In this document: positions 39,368 to 47,882 of the stretch, one piece after another
Layout: each line of letters starts with the position of its first letter
Position numbering within the stretch: the stretch's first letter is position 1
Source of the DNA: Mannheimia haemolytica
GTDB taxonomy: Bacteria; Pseudomonadota; Gammaproteobacteria; Enterobacterales; Pasteurellaceae
NCBI RefSeq assembly: GCF_004342115.1
Contig: NZ_SMAC01000006.1
Span: forward strand, 31,158-95,157
Reading direction: 5' to 3'
DNA length: 64,000 bases
Notes under the pieces: model-generated
What the model saw: the letters and a program-made list of their open reading frames with translations, nothing else
Databases searched by the model: none
Told to the model about the DNA's origin: nothing
Position numbers and translations under genes: made by a program

Positions 39368-40378
39368 ATGTCTGTTTTAACTATTAATCATCTCAACCTC
39401 AATTTCGGCAGTACAAAGGTTTTACAAAATCTCCATCTTGCTGTGAATCAAAATGAAATTATCTGTTTGCTAGGTGCAAGTGGCTGTGGGAAAACTACAC
39501 TGCTCAAAGCCATTGCAGGTTTATTGCCAATTGAGCAGGGCGATATTCATTTAGCGGGTGAATGCCTAAAAAGCAAAGCCGTGGAAGAGCGACAAATCGG
39601 GCTGATTTTCCAAGATTACGCTCTTTTTCCACACTTGACGGTAGCCGATAATATTCAATTTGGCTTATCCAAATTGCCAAAAGTACAACAAAAAGCAATT
39701 ACCGAAAAAATGCTTTCAGTTGTGCATTTACAAGGCTTTGAAAGCCGTTTTCCACACGAACTTTCGGGCGGGCAACAACAGCGTGTCGCTATTGCCCGAG
39801 CATTAGCCTGCCAGCCAGAATTGCTACTGTTAGATGAGCCGTTTTCCAATATTGACAGCCAAACTCGCTATGCAATGATTCAAGAGATCAAGCAAATCTT
39901 AAAAAGCCAAAATGTGCCCGCTATTTTTGTAACCCATAGCAAAGAAGAAGCCTTTGCATTTGCCGATAAAATTGCCGTGATGGATCAAGGGAAAATTATT
40001 CAATTTGGTAAGCCAAACGAGCTATACCATTCTCCAGTTAATCCATTTGTGGCAGATTTTTTAGGTGGCACAAACTATCTTAACTGTAATGTAACGGAAG
40101 ACAACGTGTTATGCAGCCCTATTGGCGAGTTCCGACTCTTCCCTGAAATGAACGTTCAGAAAGGGCGTTACCGTTGGCTTCTTCGCCCAGAACAGATTAT
40201 CTTAAAACCCAATGAGCTAGGTTTAGGTAAAGTGGTAAGCAAACTGTTTTTAGGCCTATACTACCGCTATCAGGTTGAAATTAAAGGCATTGAGATAGTA
40301 ACTTACCAATCTCAAGAGCTGAAAATTGGCGAACAAGTGGAAGTGGGCTTCCAAGTAAGAGAGTTTATCCTATTTTAA
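39368..40378 (+). CDS. fbpC: Ferric iron ABC transporter ATP-binding protein FbpC
   Basis: A 336-residue ATPase: Walker A LLGASGCGKTTLLKAIAG, Q-loop IFQDYALFPHL, signature LSGGQQQRVAIARALACQ, Walker B LLLLDEPFSNID and switch FVTHSKEEAFAFADKIAVM. The C-terminal regulatory domain (about 240-336) includes WLLRPEQIILKP, typical of iron/spermidine-type importers, which in some members senses iron. It powers the FbpAB transporter. Spacing to neighbours is 9 bases on each side, so translation is linked. Confidence 0.95.
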   Translation: MSVLTINHLNLNFGSTKVLQNLHLAVNQNEIICLLGASGCGKTTLLKAIAGLLPIEQGDIHLAGECLKSKAVEERQIGLIFQDYALFPHLTVADNIQFGLSKLPKVQQKAITEKMLSVVHLQGFESRFPHELSGGQQQRVAIARALACQPELLLLDEPFSNIDSQTRYAMIQEIKQILKSQNVPAIFVTHSKEEAFAFADKIAVMDQGKIIQFGKPNELYHSPVNPFVADFLGGTNYLNCNVTEDNVLCSPIGEFRLFPEMNVQKGRYRWLLRPEQIILKPNELGLGKVVSKLFLGLYYRYQVEIKGIEIVTYQSQELKIGEQVEVGFQVREFILF

Positions 40379-40387
40379 GGAGAATAT

Positions 40388-41014
40388 ATGAAAATTGAAG
40401 TTTGGTCAGATTATGCCTGCCCGTTTTGTTACATCGGCAAACGCCACTTAGAGCAAGCCCTAGCCCAATTTGAAGGCGAGGTTGAAGTGGTTTTCCGAGC
40501 CTTTGAGCTTGATCCGCACGCTAACGGCGAACCAGAGGGCGATATTCAGCAACGCCTAATGCGGAAATATCAAAAAACCGCAGAACAAGCTGATGAAATG
40601 ATTCGTTATGTGGAACAAGCCGGCAAACAAGCTGGGCTAGATTTGCGTTACCGCACCACCCAATACACTCGCACCTTTGAAGCTCATCGCTTGGCGAAAT
40701 TTGCGAAAAGCAAAGGTTTGGGCGAAGTGATGATTGAACGTTTATTCAAAGCCTATTTTTCCGATAATCTCATTTTGGCGAAACGCACTCAACTTATCGA
40801 CTTAGCGTTAGAGCTCGGTTTAGATCGTGATGAAGTGGCTCAATTACTTACAGGTGATGATTTCGGCCACGAAGTACGGGAAGATGAACGTATGGCTCAC
40901 CGCTATGGCATTAATAGCGTGCCATTTTTTGTGATTGATGAAAAACTCGGTGTGTCAGGAGCTCAACCGCCAAAGGTGTTGCTAGATGCTATCAAACAGG
41001 CATTGCAAAAATAA
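40388..41014 (+). CDS. Cytoplasmic DsbA/FrnE-family thiol oxidoreductase
   Basis: A 208-residue thioredoxin-fold protein with an N-terminal C-P-F-C active site (residues 11-14 in WSDYACPFCYIGK), followed by VVFRAFELDPHA. The DsbA-type helical insertion sits in the middle (about 60-150) and the cis-Pro loop is in YGINSVPFFVIDEK. There is no signal peptide, so it acts in the cytoplasm, unlike DsbA. Homologs are called FrnE or 2-hydroxychromene-2-carboxylate isomerase-like; FrnE of Deinococcus is a disulfide isomerase. It starts 9 bases after fbpC and shares its transcript, which links it to iron starvation. A role in redox stress accompanying iron uptake is only a guess. Confidence 0.88.
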   Translation: MKIEVWSDYACPFCYIGKRHLEQALAQFEGEVEVVFRAFELDPHANGEPEGDIQQRLMRKYQKTAEQADEMIRYVEQAGKQAGLDLRYRTTQYTRTFEAHRLAKFAKSKGLGEVMIERLFKAYFSDNLILAKRTQLIDLALELGLDRDEVAQLLTGDDFGHEVREDERMAHRYGINSVPFFVIDEKLGVSGAQPPKVLLDAIKQALQK

Positions 41015-41022
41015 TCCGAAAA

Positions 41023-41054
41023 AAGACCGCTTGTTAAGCTAAACAAGCAGTCTT
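41023..41054. terminator. Bidirectional terminator after the fbp operon
   Basis: AAGACCGCTTGTT (41023-41035) pairs with AACAAGCAGTCTT (41042-41054) with one mismatch. It contains an uptake core on one arm and a degraded one (AAGCAGT) on the other, and lies between convergent genes. Confidence 0.8.
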
Positions 41055-41075
41055 ATTCTTCTTATAATTTACAAT

Positions 41076-42566
41076 TTATTTTTTGGTGATCGCACCTAAA
41101 ATACCACGCATAATTTGTTTGGTGACTTGGTTGCGTAAGTTTCTGCCAACTGAATGCGCCACTTGGCTAACCACTTGTTCGGTAATCGATTGATCTTTTT
41201 TCTTCTTCGAGCCAAAAATGGAAGAGAGAATACCGCCAAAGAAGTCATTGTTTGCTTCTTCTGCCGCAGCCTGCTCTGCTTTAATTGCTTCTGCTTTCGC
41301 ATTGAGTAATTCAAAGGCAGATTGATTATTCACATATTGGCTGTAGTGATGATATAACTCATCTTGTTTCACTATAGCATCACGCTCGCCCATCGCTAAT
41401 GGTGCTAATTGGCTTTTTGGCGGATAAATATAGGCAATTTCTACAGGCGTTGGCATACCTTTTTCATCTAGCACCGAAACCAACGCTTGCCCCACACCAA
41501 GTTGCGTGATGGCTTCTACCACATTTACCTCTTTATTGGCTCGGAAAGTTTCCGCTGCTGATTTTACCGCTTTTTGATCACGTGGCGTGAAAGCACGCAA
41601 AGCGTGTTGGATACGATTGCCAAGCTGCCCTAATACTGAATCAGGTAAGTCGAGTGGATTTTGCGTAACAAAATAAACACCCACCCCTTTTGAGCGAATT
41701 AAACGAACCACCTGTTCAATTTTATCCACCAATGCCTTAGGGGCATCGTCAAACAATAAATGAGCTTCATCAAAGAATAAAACAAACGTCGGTTTTTCTG
41801 GGTCGCCAACTTCTGGCAAATTCTCAAAGAGCTCTGCCATAAACCAAAGCAGGAATGCACTGTACACTCTTGGTGAGTTAATTAATTTTTCTGCATTCAA
41901 CATATTGATTACACCACGCCCATTACGGGTTTGGATCCAATCGTGCAAATCTAATGCAGGCTCACCAAATAAATTATCTGCCCCTTCATTTTCAAGCCTT
42001 AATAACGCACGCTGAATAGCTCCAACGCTTGCTGCAGAAATATGCCCATATTCCAGTTGGAATTCTTTCGCATTATCTGCGACAAATTTAAGCAACGCAC
42101 GCAAATCTTTTAAATCAATTAGCAATAAACCTCTGTCATCTGCCACACGAAAAACGAGATTTAACAAGCCTCCTTGGGTATCGTTTAAATTGAGTAAACG
42201 AGAAAGTAACATCGGTCCCATTTCGGAAATAGTGGTTCGAAGTGGGATACCTGATGTACCAAATACGTCCCAAAACGAAACTGGATAGCCCTTTAAGTAA
42301 TCTTCTCCCCCTAAATTAAACTGTAAAATGCGTTCTGCAATTTTTCCTGAAAAATTACCCGCTTGTACCAAGCCCGAAAGATCACCTTTTACATCTACTA
42401 AAAATACTGGCACACCATCATCACTCAAAGATTCTGCCAATTTGCGTAAAGTAACCGTTTTACCTGTACCCGTAGCCCCAGCAATTAAACCGTGCCGATT
42501 TGCCATTTTGGCATTAAGCGAAATAACTTTGCCTGTTTCTGTTCGAGCAATTTGATACAAACTCAT
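41076..42566 (-). CDS. yjgR: HerA-like ATPase YjgR (DUF853)
   Basis: A 496-residue protein with Walker A GATGTGKTVTLRKLA near residue 35, DVKGDLSGL and, in the second half, FFDEAHLLFDDAPKALVDKIEQV and the sensor stretch GVGVYFVTQNPLDLPDSVLGQLGNRIQHALR. The DUF853 family is widespread in proteobacteria as a soluble ATPase of unknown substrate; it is related to HerA but has no SIR2 or nuclease partner here. The C-terminal tail is basic and low complexity (GSKKKKDQS, then helix). It lies alone, convergent with the fbp operon. Confidence 0.9.
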   Translation of the reverse strand: MSLYQIARTETGKVISLNAKMANRHGLIAGATGTGKTVTLRKLAESLSDDGVPVFLVDVKGDLSGLVQAGNFSGKIAERILQFNLGGEDYLKGYPVSFWDVFGTSGIPLRTTISEMGPMLLSRLLNLNDTQGGLLNLVFRVADDRGLLLIDLKDLRALLKFVADNAKEFQLEYGHISAASVGAIQRALLRLENEGADNLFGEPALDLHDWIQTRNGRGVINMLNAEKLINSPRVYSAFLLWFMAELFENLPEVGDPEKPTFVLFFDEAHLLFDDAPKALVDKIEQVVRLIRSKGVGVYFVTQNPLDLPDSVLGQLGNRIQHALRAFTPRDQKAVKSAAETFRANKEVNVVEAITQLGVGQALVSVLDEKGMPTPVEIAYIYPPKSQLAPLAMGERDAIVKQDELYHHYSQYVNNQSAFELLNAKAEAIKAEQAAAEEANNDFFGGILSSIFGSKKKKDQSITEQVVSQVAHSVGRNLRNQVTKQIMRGILGAITKK

Positions 42567-42624
42567 CTTTCATTCTCTTAAAGGTAAATTAATTTTTTGT
42601 TCTCATCATATAAAAATTTATCAC

Positions 42625-43860
42625 TTAATTACGGCTATTCTTTTTCGTTTTTGCCAAGAACGTTTTTTTACTTCTTGAGCGGTTCACTTTCGGTAAAGTC
42701 AGTAAGGATTCCTTGTCGTATTGACTCACAGGAATCTGATGCCCAATATACTCTTCAATTGCAGGCAAATTAACCGCATAACGCTCGCAAGCAAAACTAA
42801 TTGAATGGCCGCTCTCCCCTGCCCGACCCGTTCTACCAATACGATGAACGTAATCCTCTTTATCATCAGGTAAATCATAATTAAACACATGCGTAACATC
42901 TGGAATATGTAATCCACGTGCTGCCACATCAGTCACGACTAAAATATCTAAATTACCTTTGGTAAAATTATCTAACAGAGATAGGCGTTTTTTCTGTGGA
43001 ATATCACCTGTTAGCATTCCAATCCGATGACCATCGGCTGCTAAATATTGCCAAATTTCCTCACATTTATGCTTAGTATTGGCAAAAATCATACAGCGGT
43101 CTGGCCATTCTTCCTCCAATAACGTCAATAAAAGTGCCATTTTGTCTTCATTAGACGGATAAAATAACTCTTCTTTTATACGATGCCCTGTACGTTGTAG
43201 CGGTTCAATCTCAATATATTCAGCATTATCCATATCTTCATAAGCAAGCTCACGTACTTTAGCGGATAAAGTTGCTGAAAAGAGCAACGTTAAACGCTCA
43301 GTAGGCACGGGAGCTTTTCTCATTAAATAACGAATATCTTTAATAAAACCGAGATCAAACATACGATCAGCTTCATCTAGCACAATCACTTGGATTTTAT
43401 CTAAATGAATAATCCCTTGCTTAACATAATCGATCACACGCCCTGTGGTTCCAACTAAAATATCTACCCCTTTTTCTATGGCTTGTATTTGCTTGTCGTA
43501 ACCATCACCACCATAAGCAAGGGCAAGTTTAAGATCGCAATGTGGTAAAAAAAGCTGTGCATCTGCCCCGATTTGTACCGCCAGCTCACGAGTTGGTGCA
43601 AGAATTAATGCTCTTGGCTGATTTTTTGCTGTCTCAATTTCGTTATTTAATAAATGGTTGAACGTGGCAATTAAAAAAGCAAGCGTTTTACCTGTGCCTG
43701 TTTGAGCCTGTCCTGCAATATCATTTCCGTTAAGCGTAATCGGGAAAGTTTTTGCTTGGATAGGTGTACAGAACTCGAAGCCTTTACTATTCAACGCATT
43801 GAGTACATTTGTGTGAATGGGGAAGTCAATAAAACGGTGTTCGGTAAGATGATTTGACAT
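42625..43860 (-). CDS. rhlB: ATP-dependent RNA helicase RhlB
   Basis: A 411-residue DEAD-box helicase. Motifs in order: Q motif [25 protein letters not shown] (I), PTRELAVQI (Ia), [10 protein letters not shown] (Ib), [13 protein letters not shown] (II), LLFSATLS (III), [12 protein letters not shown] (V) and [13 protein letters not shown] (VI). The start [22 protein letters not shown] matches RhlB, which unwinds RNA for the RNase E degradosome. The C-terminus is short and basic ([17 protein letters not shown]). No partner gene is adjacent. Confidence 0.95.
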   Translation of the reverse strand: MSNHLTEHRFIDFPIHTNVLNALNSKGFEFCTPIQAKTFPITLNGNDIAGQAQTGTGKTLAFLIATFNHLLNNEIETAKNQPRALILAPTRELAVQIGADAQLFLPHCDLKLALAYGGDGYDKQIQAIEKGVDILVGTTGRVIDYVKQGIIHLDKIQVIVLDEADRMFDLGFIKDIRYLMRKAPVPTERLTLLFSATLSAKVRELAYEDMDNAEYIEIEPLQRTGHRIKEELFYPSNEDKMALLLTLLEEEWPDRCMIFANTKHKCEEIWQYLAADGHRIGMLTGDIPQKKRLSLLDNFTKGNLDILVVTDVAARGLHIPDVTHVFNYDLPDDKEDYVHRIGRTGRAGESGHSISFACERYAVNLPAIEEYIGHQIPVSQYDKESLLTLPKVNRSRSKKTFLAKTKKNSRN

Positions 43861-43936
43861 AATATTTCCTTGAGATATTTGTTATTGCTACAAGCGGTTA
43901 TATTTTAATTAAAATTTGCAAAAAAATTTAACAAAA

Positions 43937-44659
43937 CTAACCGCTTTTCACTTTATTAGGCAATATAGATTGAAAAAGTTCTCGGCTTTTTAGTGGCTGA
44001 GAACCTAAATAAGGTTTCAATGCAATTCGGGTAAATCGTTTGGCAGCTTGTTGTGTTTGTTTTTCTGAAAAATCTAATTGAGCAAACGCCAATAAATCAC
44101 AGCCTAAAAAGCTATTGTTATTTTGTAATAATGAGGCAATAAAGCCTTCACTTTCTCTAAATTGGTAACTCATTTTCGGATCAATTGGCAAACCTGTTGC
44201 CGTACAATGGGTAAAATCTACGCCATAGCCTAATGCTTTTAATGTATGAAATTCAAAAGTACGCAAAATCGGCTCAATTTGGTGTTGAGTAGCCAGCTCC
44301 GTCATACAACGCAAATAATGTTGAAATAATTCAGGGTAAGCGGTCTGATTTTCTAACACTCTTGCAAGCACCTCATTGATATAAAAACCGCTATAAAGTG
44401 CAGCCGTTTCCATTGGTAAAGTAAGAGCAGCAGGCTCTGCCTTTGTGAGTGTTTTTAAATCACCCTTGCCAGACCAACGCACTAACAAGGGTGTAAAAGG
44501 CTGAAGCACGGCTTTCAACGGCGAGCGAGCCCGCCTTGCACCTTTAGCAAGTAAAGTAATCCGCCCGTGATGTTCGGTAAAAAACTCCACTAATAAACTG
44601 CTTTCGCTGTATTCACGCCGATGAAGGACAAAGGCTCGTTGCCATTGATCTGTGGTCAT
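43937..44659 (-). CDS. recO: DNA repair protein RecO
   Basis: A 240-residue protein (E. coli 242). The N-terminal OB fold is seen in [27 protein letters not shown] and [31 protein letters not shown] follows. The C-terminal helical domain holds [18 protein letters not shown] and a short [14 protein letters not shown] tail. With RecR it loads RecA onto SSB-coated DNA. It ends the lepA-lepB-rnc-era-recO series but is separated from era by a 437-base gap filled by a large inverted repeat, so it may not be expressed from the same transcript. Confidence 0.95.
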   Translation of the reverse strand: MTTDQWQRAFVLHRREYSESSLLVEFFTEHHGRITLLAKGARRARSPLKAVLQPFTPLLVRWSGKGDLKTLTKAEPAALTLPMETAALYSGFYINEVLARVLENQTAYPELFQHYLRCMTELATQHQIEPILRTFEFHTLKALGYGVDFTHCTATGLPIDPKMSYQFRESEGFIASLLQNNNSFLGCDLLAFAQLDFSEKQTQQAAKRFTRIALKPYLGSQPLKSRELFQSILPNKVKSG

Positions 44660-45096
44660 AATTAATCCCGACTATATGTCACTTTCTTTGCTTCGCCAAA
44701 GAAAGTAACCAAAGAAAGGCAACCCTACTTCACCGCTATCTTCGCTTGGTTTGAATTTGCTTAACGAAAAAATTCCAAACTCGCCGCTTCGCTGCTCAAA
44801 CAAGGAATTTTTCCTACAAATTCAAAGTCGCTCAGGCGGTTCAGAAGGGAACCCGGCAGAGCATCATTTTGCAAAATTTTTCAAAAAAATCACCGCTTGT
44901 ATGGTCGGATCGGGTTCCCTTCTGAGTTGCCCGAACGACTTGAGATTTTTAGGAAAATAACCCGAGCGAGAGCGAAGCGAACATCAGGGTTATTTTTCGT
45001 TAAGAAAATTTCAACCAAGTGAGGATAGCAACGAAGCAGGGTGTGCTTTCTTTTGGTTACTTTTCTTTGCACAAGTAAAGAAAAGTGACAAAAAAA
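44660..45096. other. 437-base gap between recO and era, filled by an inverted repeat
   Basis: No protein-coding signal is convincing here. Nearly the whole gap (44678-45089) is a long imperfect inverted repeat described separately, with an uptake core (ACCGCTTGT, 44892-44900) in its central spacer. Confidence 0.85.
44678..45089. repeat. Long imperfect inverted repeat (about 178-base arms), mobile-element-like
   Basis: The left arm 44678-44855 and right arm 44911-45089 are imperfect reverse complements. The left arm starts GTCACTTTCTTTGCTTCG; the right arm, read on the minus strand, starts GTCACTTTTCTTTACTTG. Both continue with AAAG(A)AAGTAACCAAA(A)GAAAG, then a C-CCCT-CTTC stretch, CTTGG and TTAACGAAAA. 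Inner blocks CAAGTCG and CAGAAGGGAACCCG match as well. Each arm has a further small dyad. No transposase is present. It looks like two copies of a roughly 180-base dispersed repeat in opposite orientation, or one nonautonomous element. Confidence 0.85.
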
Positions 45097-46014
45097 CTAC
45101 TCATCCATATACCCTAAACTTCTCAATGCTCTTTCATCATCCGCCCAACCAGCTTTTACTTTCACCCAAAGCTCAAGGTGCACTTGGTTGTCAAATAGGC
45201 GTTCCATATCTTTTCGAGCTTCAATGCCGATGGTTTTGATTTTTTGCCCCCCCGCACCAATAACCATTTTTTTCTGACCATCTCGTTCTACTAAAATCAA
45301 GCCATTGATTTCATACACCCCACGCTCATTCATTTTAAATTGTTCGATTTCTACCGTTACCGAATAAGGTAACTCTTCACCTGTAAAACGCATTAGTTTT
45401 TCACGAATAATTTCTGATGCCATAAAGCGTTGAGAGCGGTCTGTCACATACTCTTCAGGAAAGTGGTGCTCACCTTGACGCAGTGATTGACGCACAAATT
45501 TCTGTAAAATATGCACATTTTTACCCCGTTGTGCCGAAATTGGCAGAATTTCAGCAAAATCAAATTTTTGTGAAAGCTCGGTAATATGCGGCAGAAGTTC
45601 TTCTTTTTCCTTAATGTTATCAATTTTATTGATTGCCAATAAAACAGGGGCTTTTGCCGAACGCAATTTGTTTAACACCATTTCATCATCTTCTGTCCAT
45701 TTTGTGCCTTCCACAACAAAGATGATGAGATCTACATCGCCAATAGCAGAACTTGCTGCACGGTTCATTAAACGATTAATCGCACGTTTTTCTTCTATGT
45801 GTAAGCCTGGGGTATCTACATAAATCGCTTGGTATTGATCTTCGGTGTGAATCCCCACAATACGGTGACGGGTTGTTTGTGCTTTGCGTGAAGTAATCGA
45901 GATTTTTTGTTCTAAAATCTTATTTAATAATGTTGATTTCCCTACATTTGGGCGACCAACAATCGCAATAAAACCACAATAGGTTTTTGCAGGAGTTTGA
46001 ATTTGTTCTGTCAT
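45097..46014 (-). CDS. era: GTPase Era
   Basis: A 305-residue GTPase with a C-terminal KH domain. GTP motifs: [14 protein letters not shown] (G1), [12 protein letters not shown] (G2), [11 protein letters not shown] (G3), INKIDNI (G4) and PISAQRG (G5). The KH domain shows [22 protein letters not shown]. Era binds the 3' end of 16S rRNA and helps mature the 30S subunit. It lies 102 bases downstream of rnc with a palindromic repeat pair in between. Confidence 0.97.
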   Translation of the reverse strand: MTEQIQTPAKTYCGFIAIVGRPNVGKSTLLNKILEQKISITSRKAQTTRHRIVGIHTEDQYQAIYVDTPGLHIEEKRAINRLMNRAASSAIGDVDLIIFVVEGTKWTEDDEMVLNKLRSAKAPVLLAINKIDNIKEKEELLPHITELSQKFDFAEILPISAQRGKNVHILQKFVRQSLRQGEHHFPEEYVTDRSQRFMASEIIREKLMRFTGEELPYSVTVEIEQFKMNERGVYEINGLILVERDGQKKMVIGAGGQKIKTIGIEARKDMERLFDNQVHLELWVKVKAGWADDERALRSLGYMDE

Positions 46015-46049
46015 TTTGTTTTCCTTTCATTCTGTGGAATGAATTTGAT

Positions 46050-46113
46050 GGTGCAAGCGTCCACGCTTGTACCATTTAATTAAATCTTTAGCACAAGCGA
46101 GGACGCTTGCGCT
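46050..46113. repeat. REP-like pair of inverted palindromes between rnc and era
   Basis: Two 24-base near-palindromes, 46050-46073 (GGTGCAAGCGTCCACGCTTG...) and 46090-46113 (AGCACAAGCGAGGACGCTTG...). The complement of the second closely matches the first, so they are inverted copies of one unit separated by 16 AT-rich bases, as in the BIME arrangement of REP elements. Confidence 0.7.
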
Positions 46114-46116
46114 ATC

Positions 46117-46791
46117 TTACTTTTTCGTTTTAACCACCGCTAACGCTTTTTCTGCGGCATTTTGTTCGGCTTTTCGGCGGCTGGTGCCAATGCCGATAAA
46201 CACTTCCTCGACGTTAATCACTTTGCAGGTTACACGGAAAGTTTGGTTATGAGCTTCGCCTTTAATATCTAATACATCATATTCAGGCAATGGCAATTTT
46301 CTACCTTGTAAAAACTCTTGCAGGCGGGTTTTTGGATCTTTTTGTGAATCGCCTGGACTGATGTCTTTAAGCAAATCTGAATACCAATCTTCCACCTTTT
46401 CCATTGCTTTTGCCATATCTTGATCGAGATAAATGGCCGCAATAATCGCTTCAACACAGTCCGATAAAATCGATTCTCGGCGAAAACCACCACTTTTTAG
46501 CTCTCCCGGACCTAATTTTAGGTAGTCGCCTAAATCAAATTTGCGAGCAATAATCGCTAGAGTTTGCTCACGCACAAGAGTTGCTCTCATACGGCTAAGC
46601 TCACCTTCATTCGATTTTGGAAATTTGTCGTACAATACTTTACCAATAGTAAAATTTAAAATTGAATCGCCTAGAAATTCAAGACGCTCATTGTTTTTGG
46701 TTGCCGCACTGCGGTGTGTTAAGGCCTGAATGAGGTAATCAAGGTTATGAAATTGATAACCTAATTTTTTCTGTAATCGTTCTAGTTGCAT
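46117..46791 (-). CDS. rnc: Ribonuclease III
   Basis: A 224-residue double-strand RNase (E. coli 226). The catalytic signature [14 protein letters not shown] (about 35-48) with its acidic residues, the second acidic cluster [15 protein letters not shown] and the C-terminal double-stranded-RNA-binding domain ([41 protein letters not shown]) are intact. It processes rRNA precursors and structured mRNAs. lepB precedes it by 45 bases; a hairpin in that gap could be an autoregulatory cleavage site. Confidence 0.97.
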   Translation of the reverse strand: MQLERLQKKLGYQFHNLDYLIQALTHRSAATKNNERLEFLGDSILNFTIGKVLYDKFPKSNEGELSRMRATLVREQTLAIIARKFDLGDYLKLGPGELKSGGFRRESILSDCVEAIIAAIYLDQDMAKAMEKVEDWYSDLLKDISPGDSQKDPKTRLQEFLQGRKLPLPEYDVLDIKGEAHNQTFRVTCKVINVEEVFIGIGTSRRKAEQNAAEKALAVVKTKK

Positions 46792-46806
46792 AGTTTATGT
46801 GAATAA

Positions 46807-46829
46807 AGGGGCGTATCTCATACGCCCCT
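46807..46829 (-). promoter_or_regulatory. Hairpin just upstream of rnc
   Basis: A 9-base perfect stem, AGGGGCGTA/TACGCCCCT with a 5-base loop, lies 16 bases ahead of the rnc ATG and has no U-run. RNase III cuts a stem in its own leader in E. coli; the same function here is inference and the stem is short for that. Confidence 0.45.
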
Positions 46830-46836
46830 GTTAAGA

Positions 46837-47817
46837 TTAATTGATTGAGGTAAACATTCTAGAAAAACGAAGCCCCGTTGGGAATTCATTTGCTTTTTTA
46901 TCTAAACTTAACCAAATAAAAGTGGCTTTACCAACGATGTTTCTCTCAGGCACAAAGCCCCAGAAACGACTGTCTTCACTGTTATCACGGTTATCACCCA
47001 TCACAAAATAGTATCCTTGTGGCACAACCCATTCACCTTCTGCTTGCCCTTCTTGTTGGTAGAAATAAGGTGCATAGTTAAATGCCATTGGGTGATTTAA
47101 AATTTGATGAGTTACATTACCTTTTTCAGTGCGTTCTACCTGCATTTCACCGTGATAGAAAAACTCAGGATTTGGCTTGCCTTCGCTGTATTCAAATACC
47201 TTTGTTTCGCCATTGGCTTTAGTAACCGTTAATTGCTGAGTTGCAAAATCATATTTAATTTTATCGCCACCTACTGCCACCACACGCTTAATATAATCAA
47301 CGTGTGGTTGTGCTGGTGCTTTGAATACAATCACATCGCCTCGTTCTGGTTTGCCCGTTTCAATCAAGGTGTTTTGCCAGATAGGATCTTTAATGCCGTA
47401 GCTGAATTTATTTACGACTAAGAAATCGCCTACACGCAAGGTTGGCTCCATTGAACCACTTGGAATTTGAAATGGTTCAAATAAGAACGAGCGAAGTACT
47501 GTAACAAAGAATAAAATGCCGAAAAGTGAGGCAAAAAATTCGCCTACTGCGGATTTAGGTTGAATTTCCGCTATTTCTTCAGCGGTTAATTCTCTGCCTA
47601 AACGTTTTTGTTGTAGAACAATCGCCTGTTTACGTCTTGGGTCAGCACTGAATTTGTAAAACGCCCAAAATCCACCACAAATAATAACCAAGGCAACTAA
47701 AATAATGGAAATAGTATTTGGCAGTTGCATTGAATCAAGCCATTGCCAAATACCATAAATAATACCTAGAAAAATAATTGGCATAAATTGTGCCACTGAA
47801 TGCTCCTTTTTATTCAA
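46837..47817 (-). CDS. lepB: Signal peptidase I
   Basis: A 326-residue membrane peptidase that cuts signal peptides from exported proteins. Two N-terminal membrane segments (PIIFLGIIYGIWQWL and TISIILVALVIICGGFWAFY) and a third hydrophobic stretch (FASLFGILFFVTVLRSFLF) precede the catalytic domain. The catalytic Ser is in QIPSGSMEPTLRVGDFLVVNK and the Lys in YIKRVVAVGGDKI; GYYFVMGDNRDNSEDSR is the box E motif. It follows lepA after 65 bases, the conserved order. Confidence 0.97.
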   Translation of the reverse strand: MNKKEHSVAQFMPIIFLGIIYGIWQWLDSMQLPNTISIILVALVIICGGFWAFYKFSADPRRKQAIVLQQKRLGRELTAEEIAEIQPKSAVGEFFASLFGILFFVTVLRSFLFEPFQIPSGSMEPTLRVGDFLVVNKFSYGIKDPIWQNTLIETGKPERGDVIVFKAPAQPHVDYIKRVVAVGGDKIKYDFATQQLTVTKANGETKVFEYSEGKPNPEFFYHGEMQVERTEKGNVTHQILNHPMAFNYAPYFYQQEGQAEGEWVVPQGYYFVMGDNRDNSEDSRFWGFVPERNIVGKATFIWLSLDKKANEFPTGLRFSRMFTSIN

Positions 47818-47834
47818 AATTGCAAAGTTTTCTC

Positions 47835-47866
47835 AAAATATGACCGCTTGCAAGCGGTCGTATTTT
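47835..47866. terminator. Hairpin made of facing uptake cores between lepA and lepB
   Basis: AAAATATGACCGCTTG and CAAGCGGTCGTATTTT are near-perfect complements with no loop to spare. Read on the minus strand it ends in ATTTTGA, a short U-run; it may reduce read-through into lepB. Confidence 0.6.
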
Positions 47867-47882
47867 ACACGAATATTGACAA

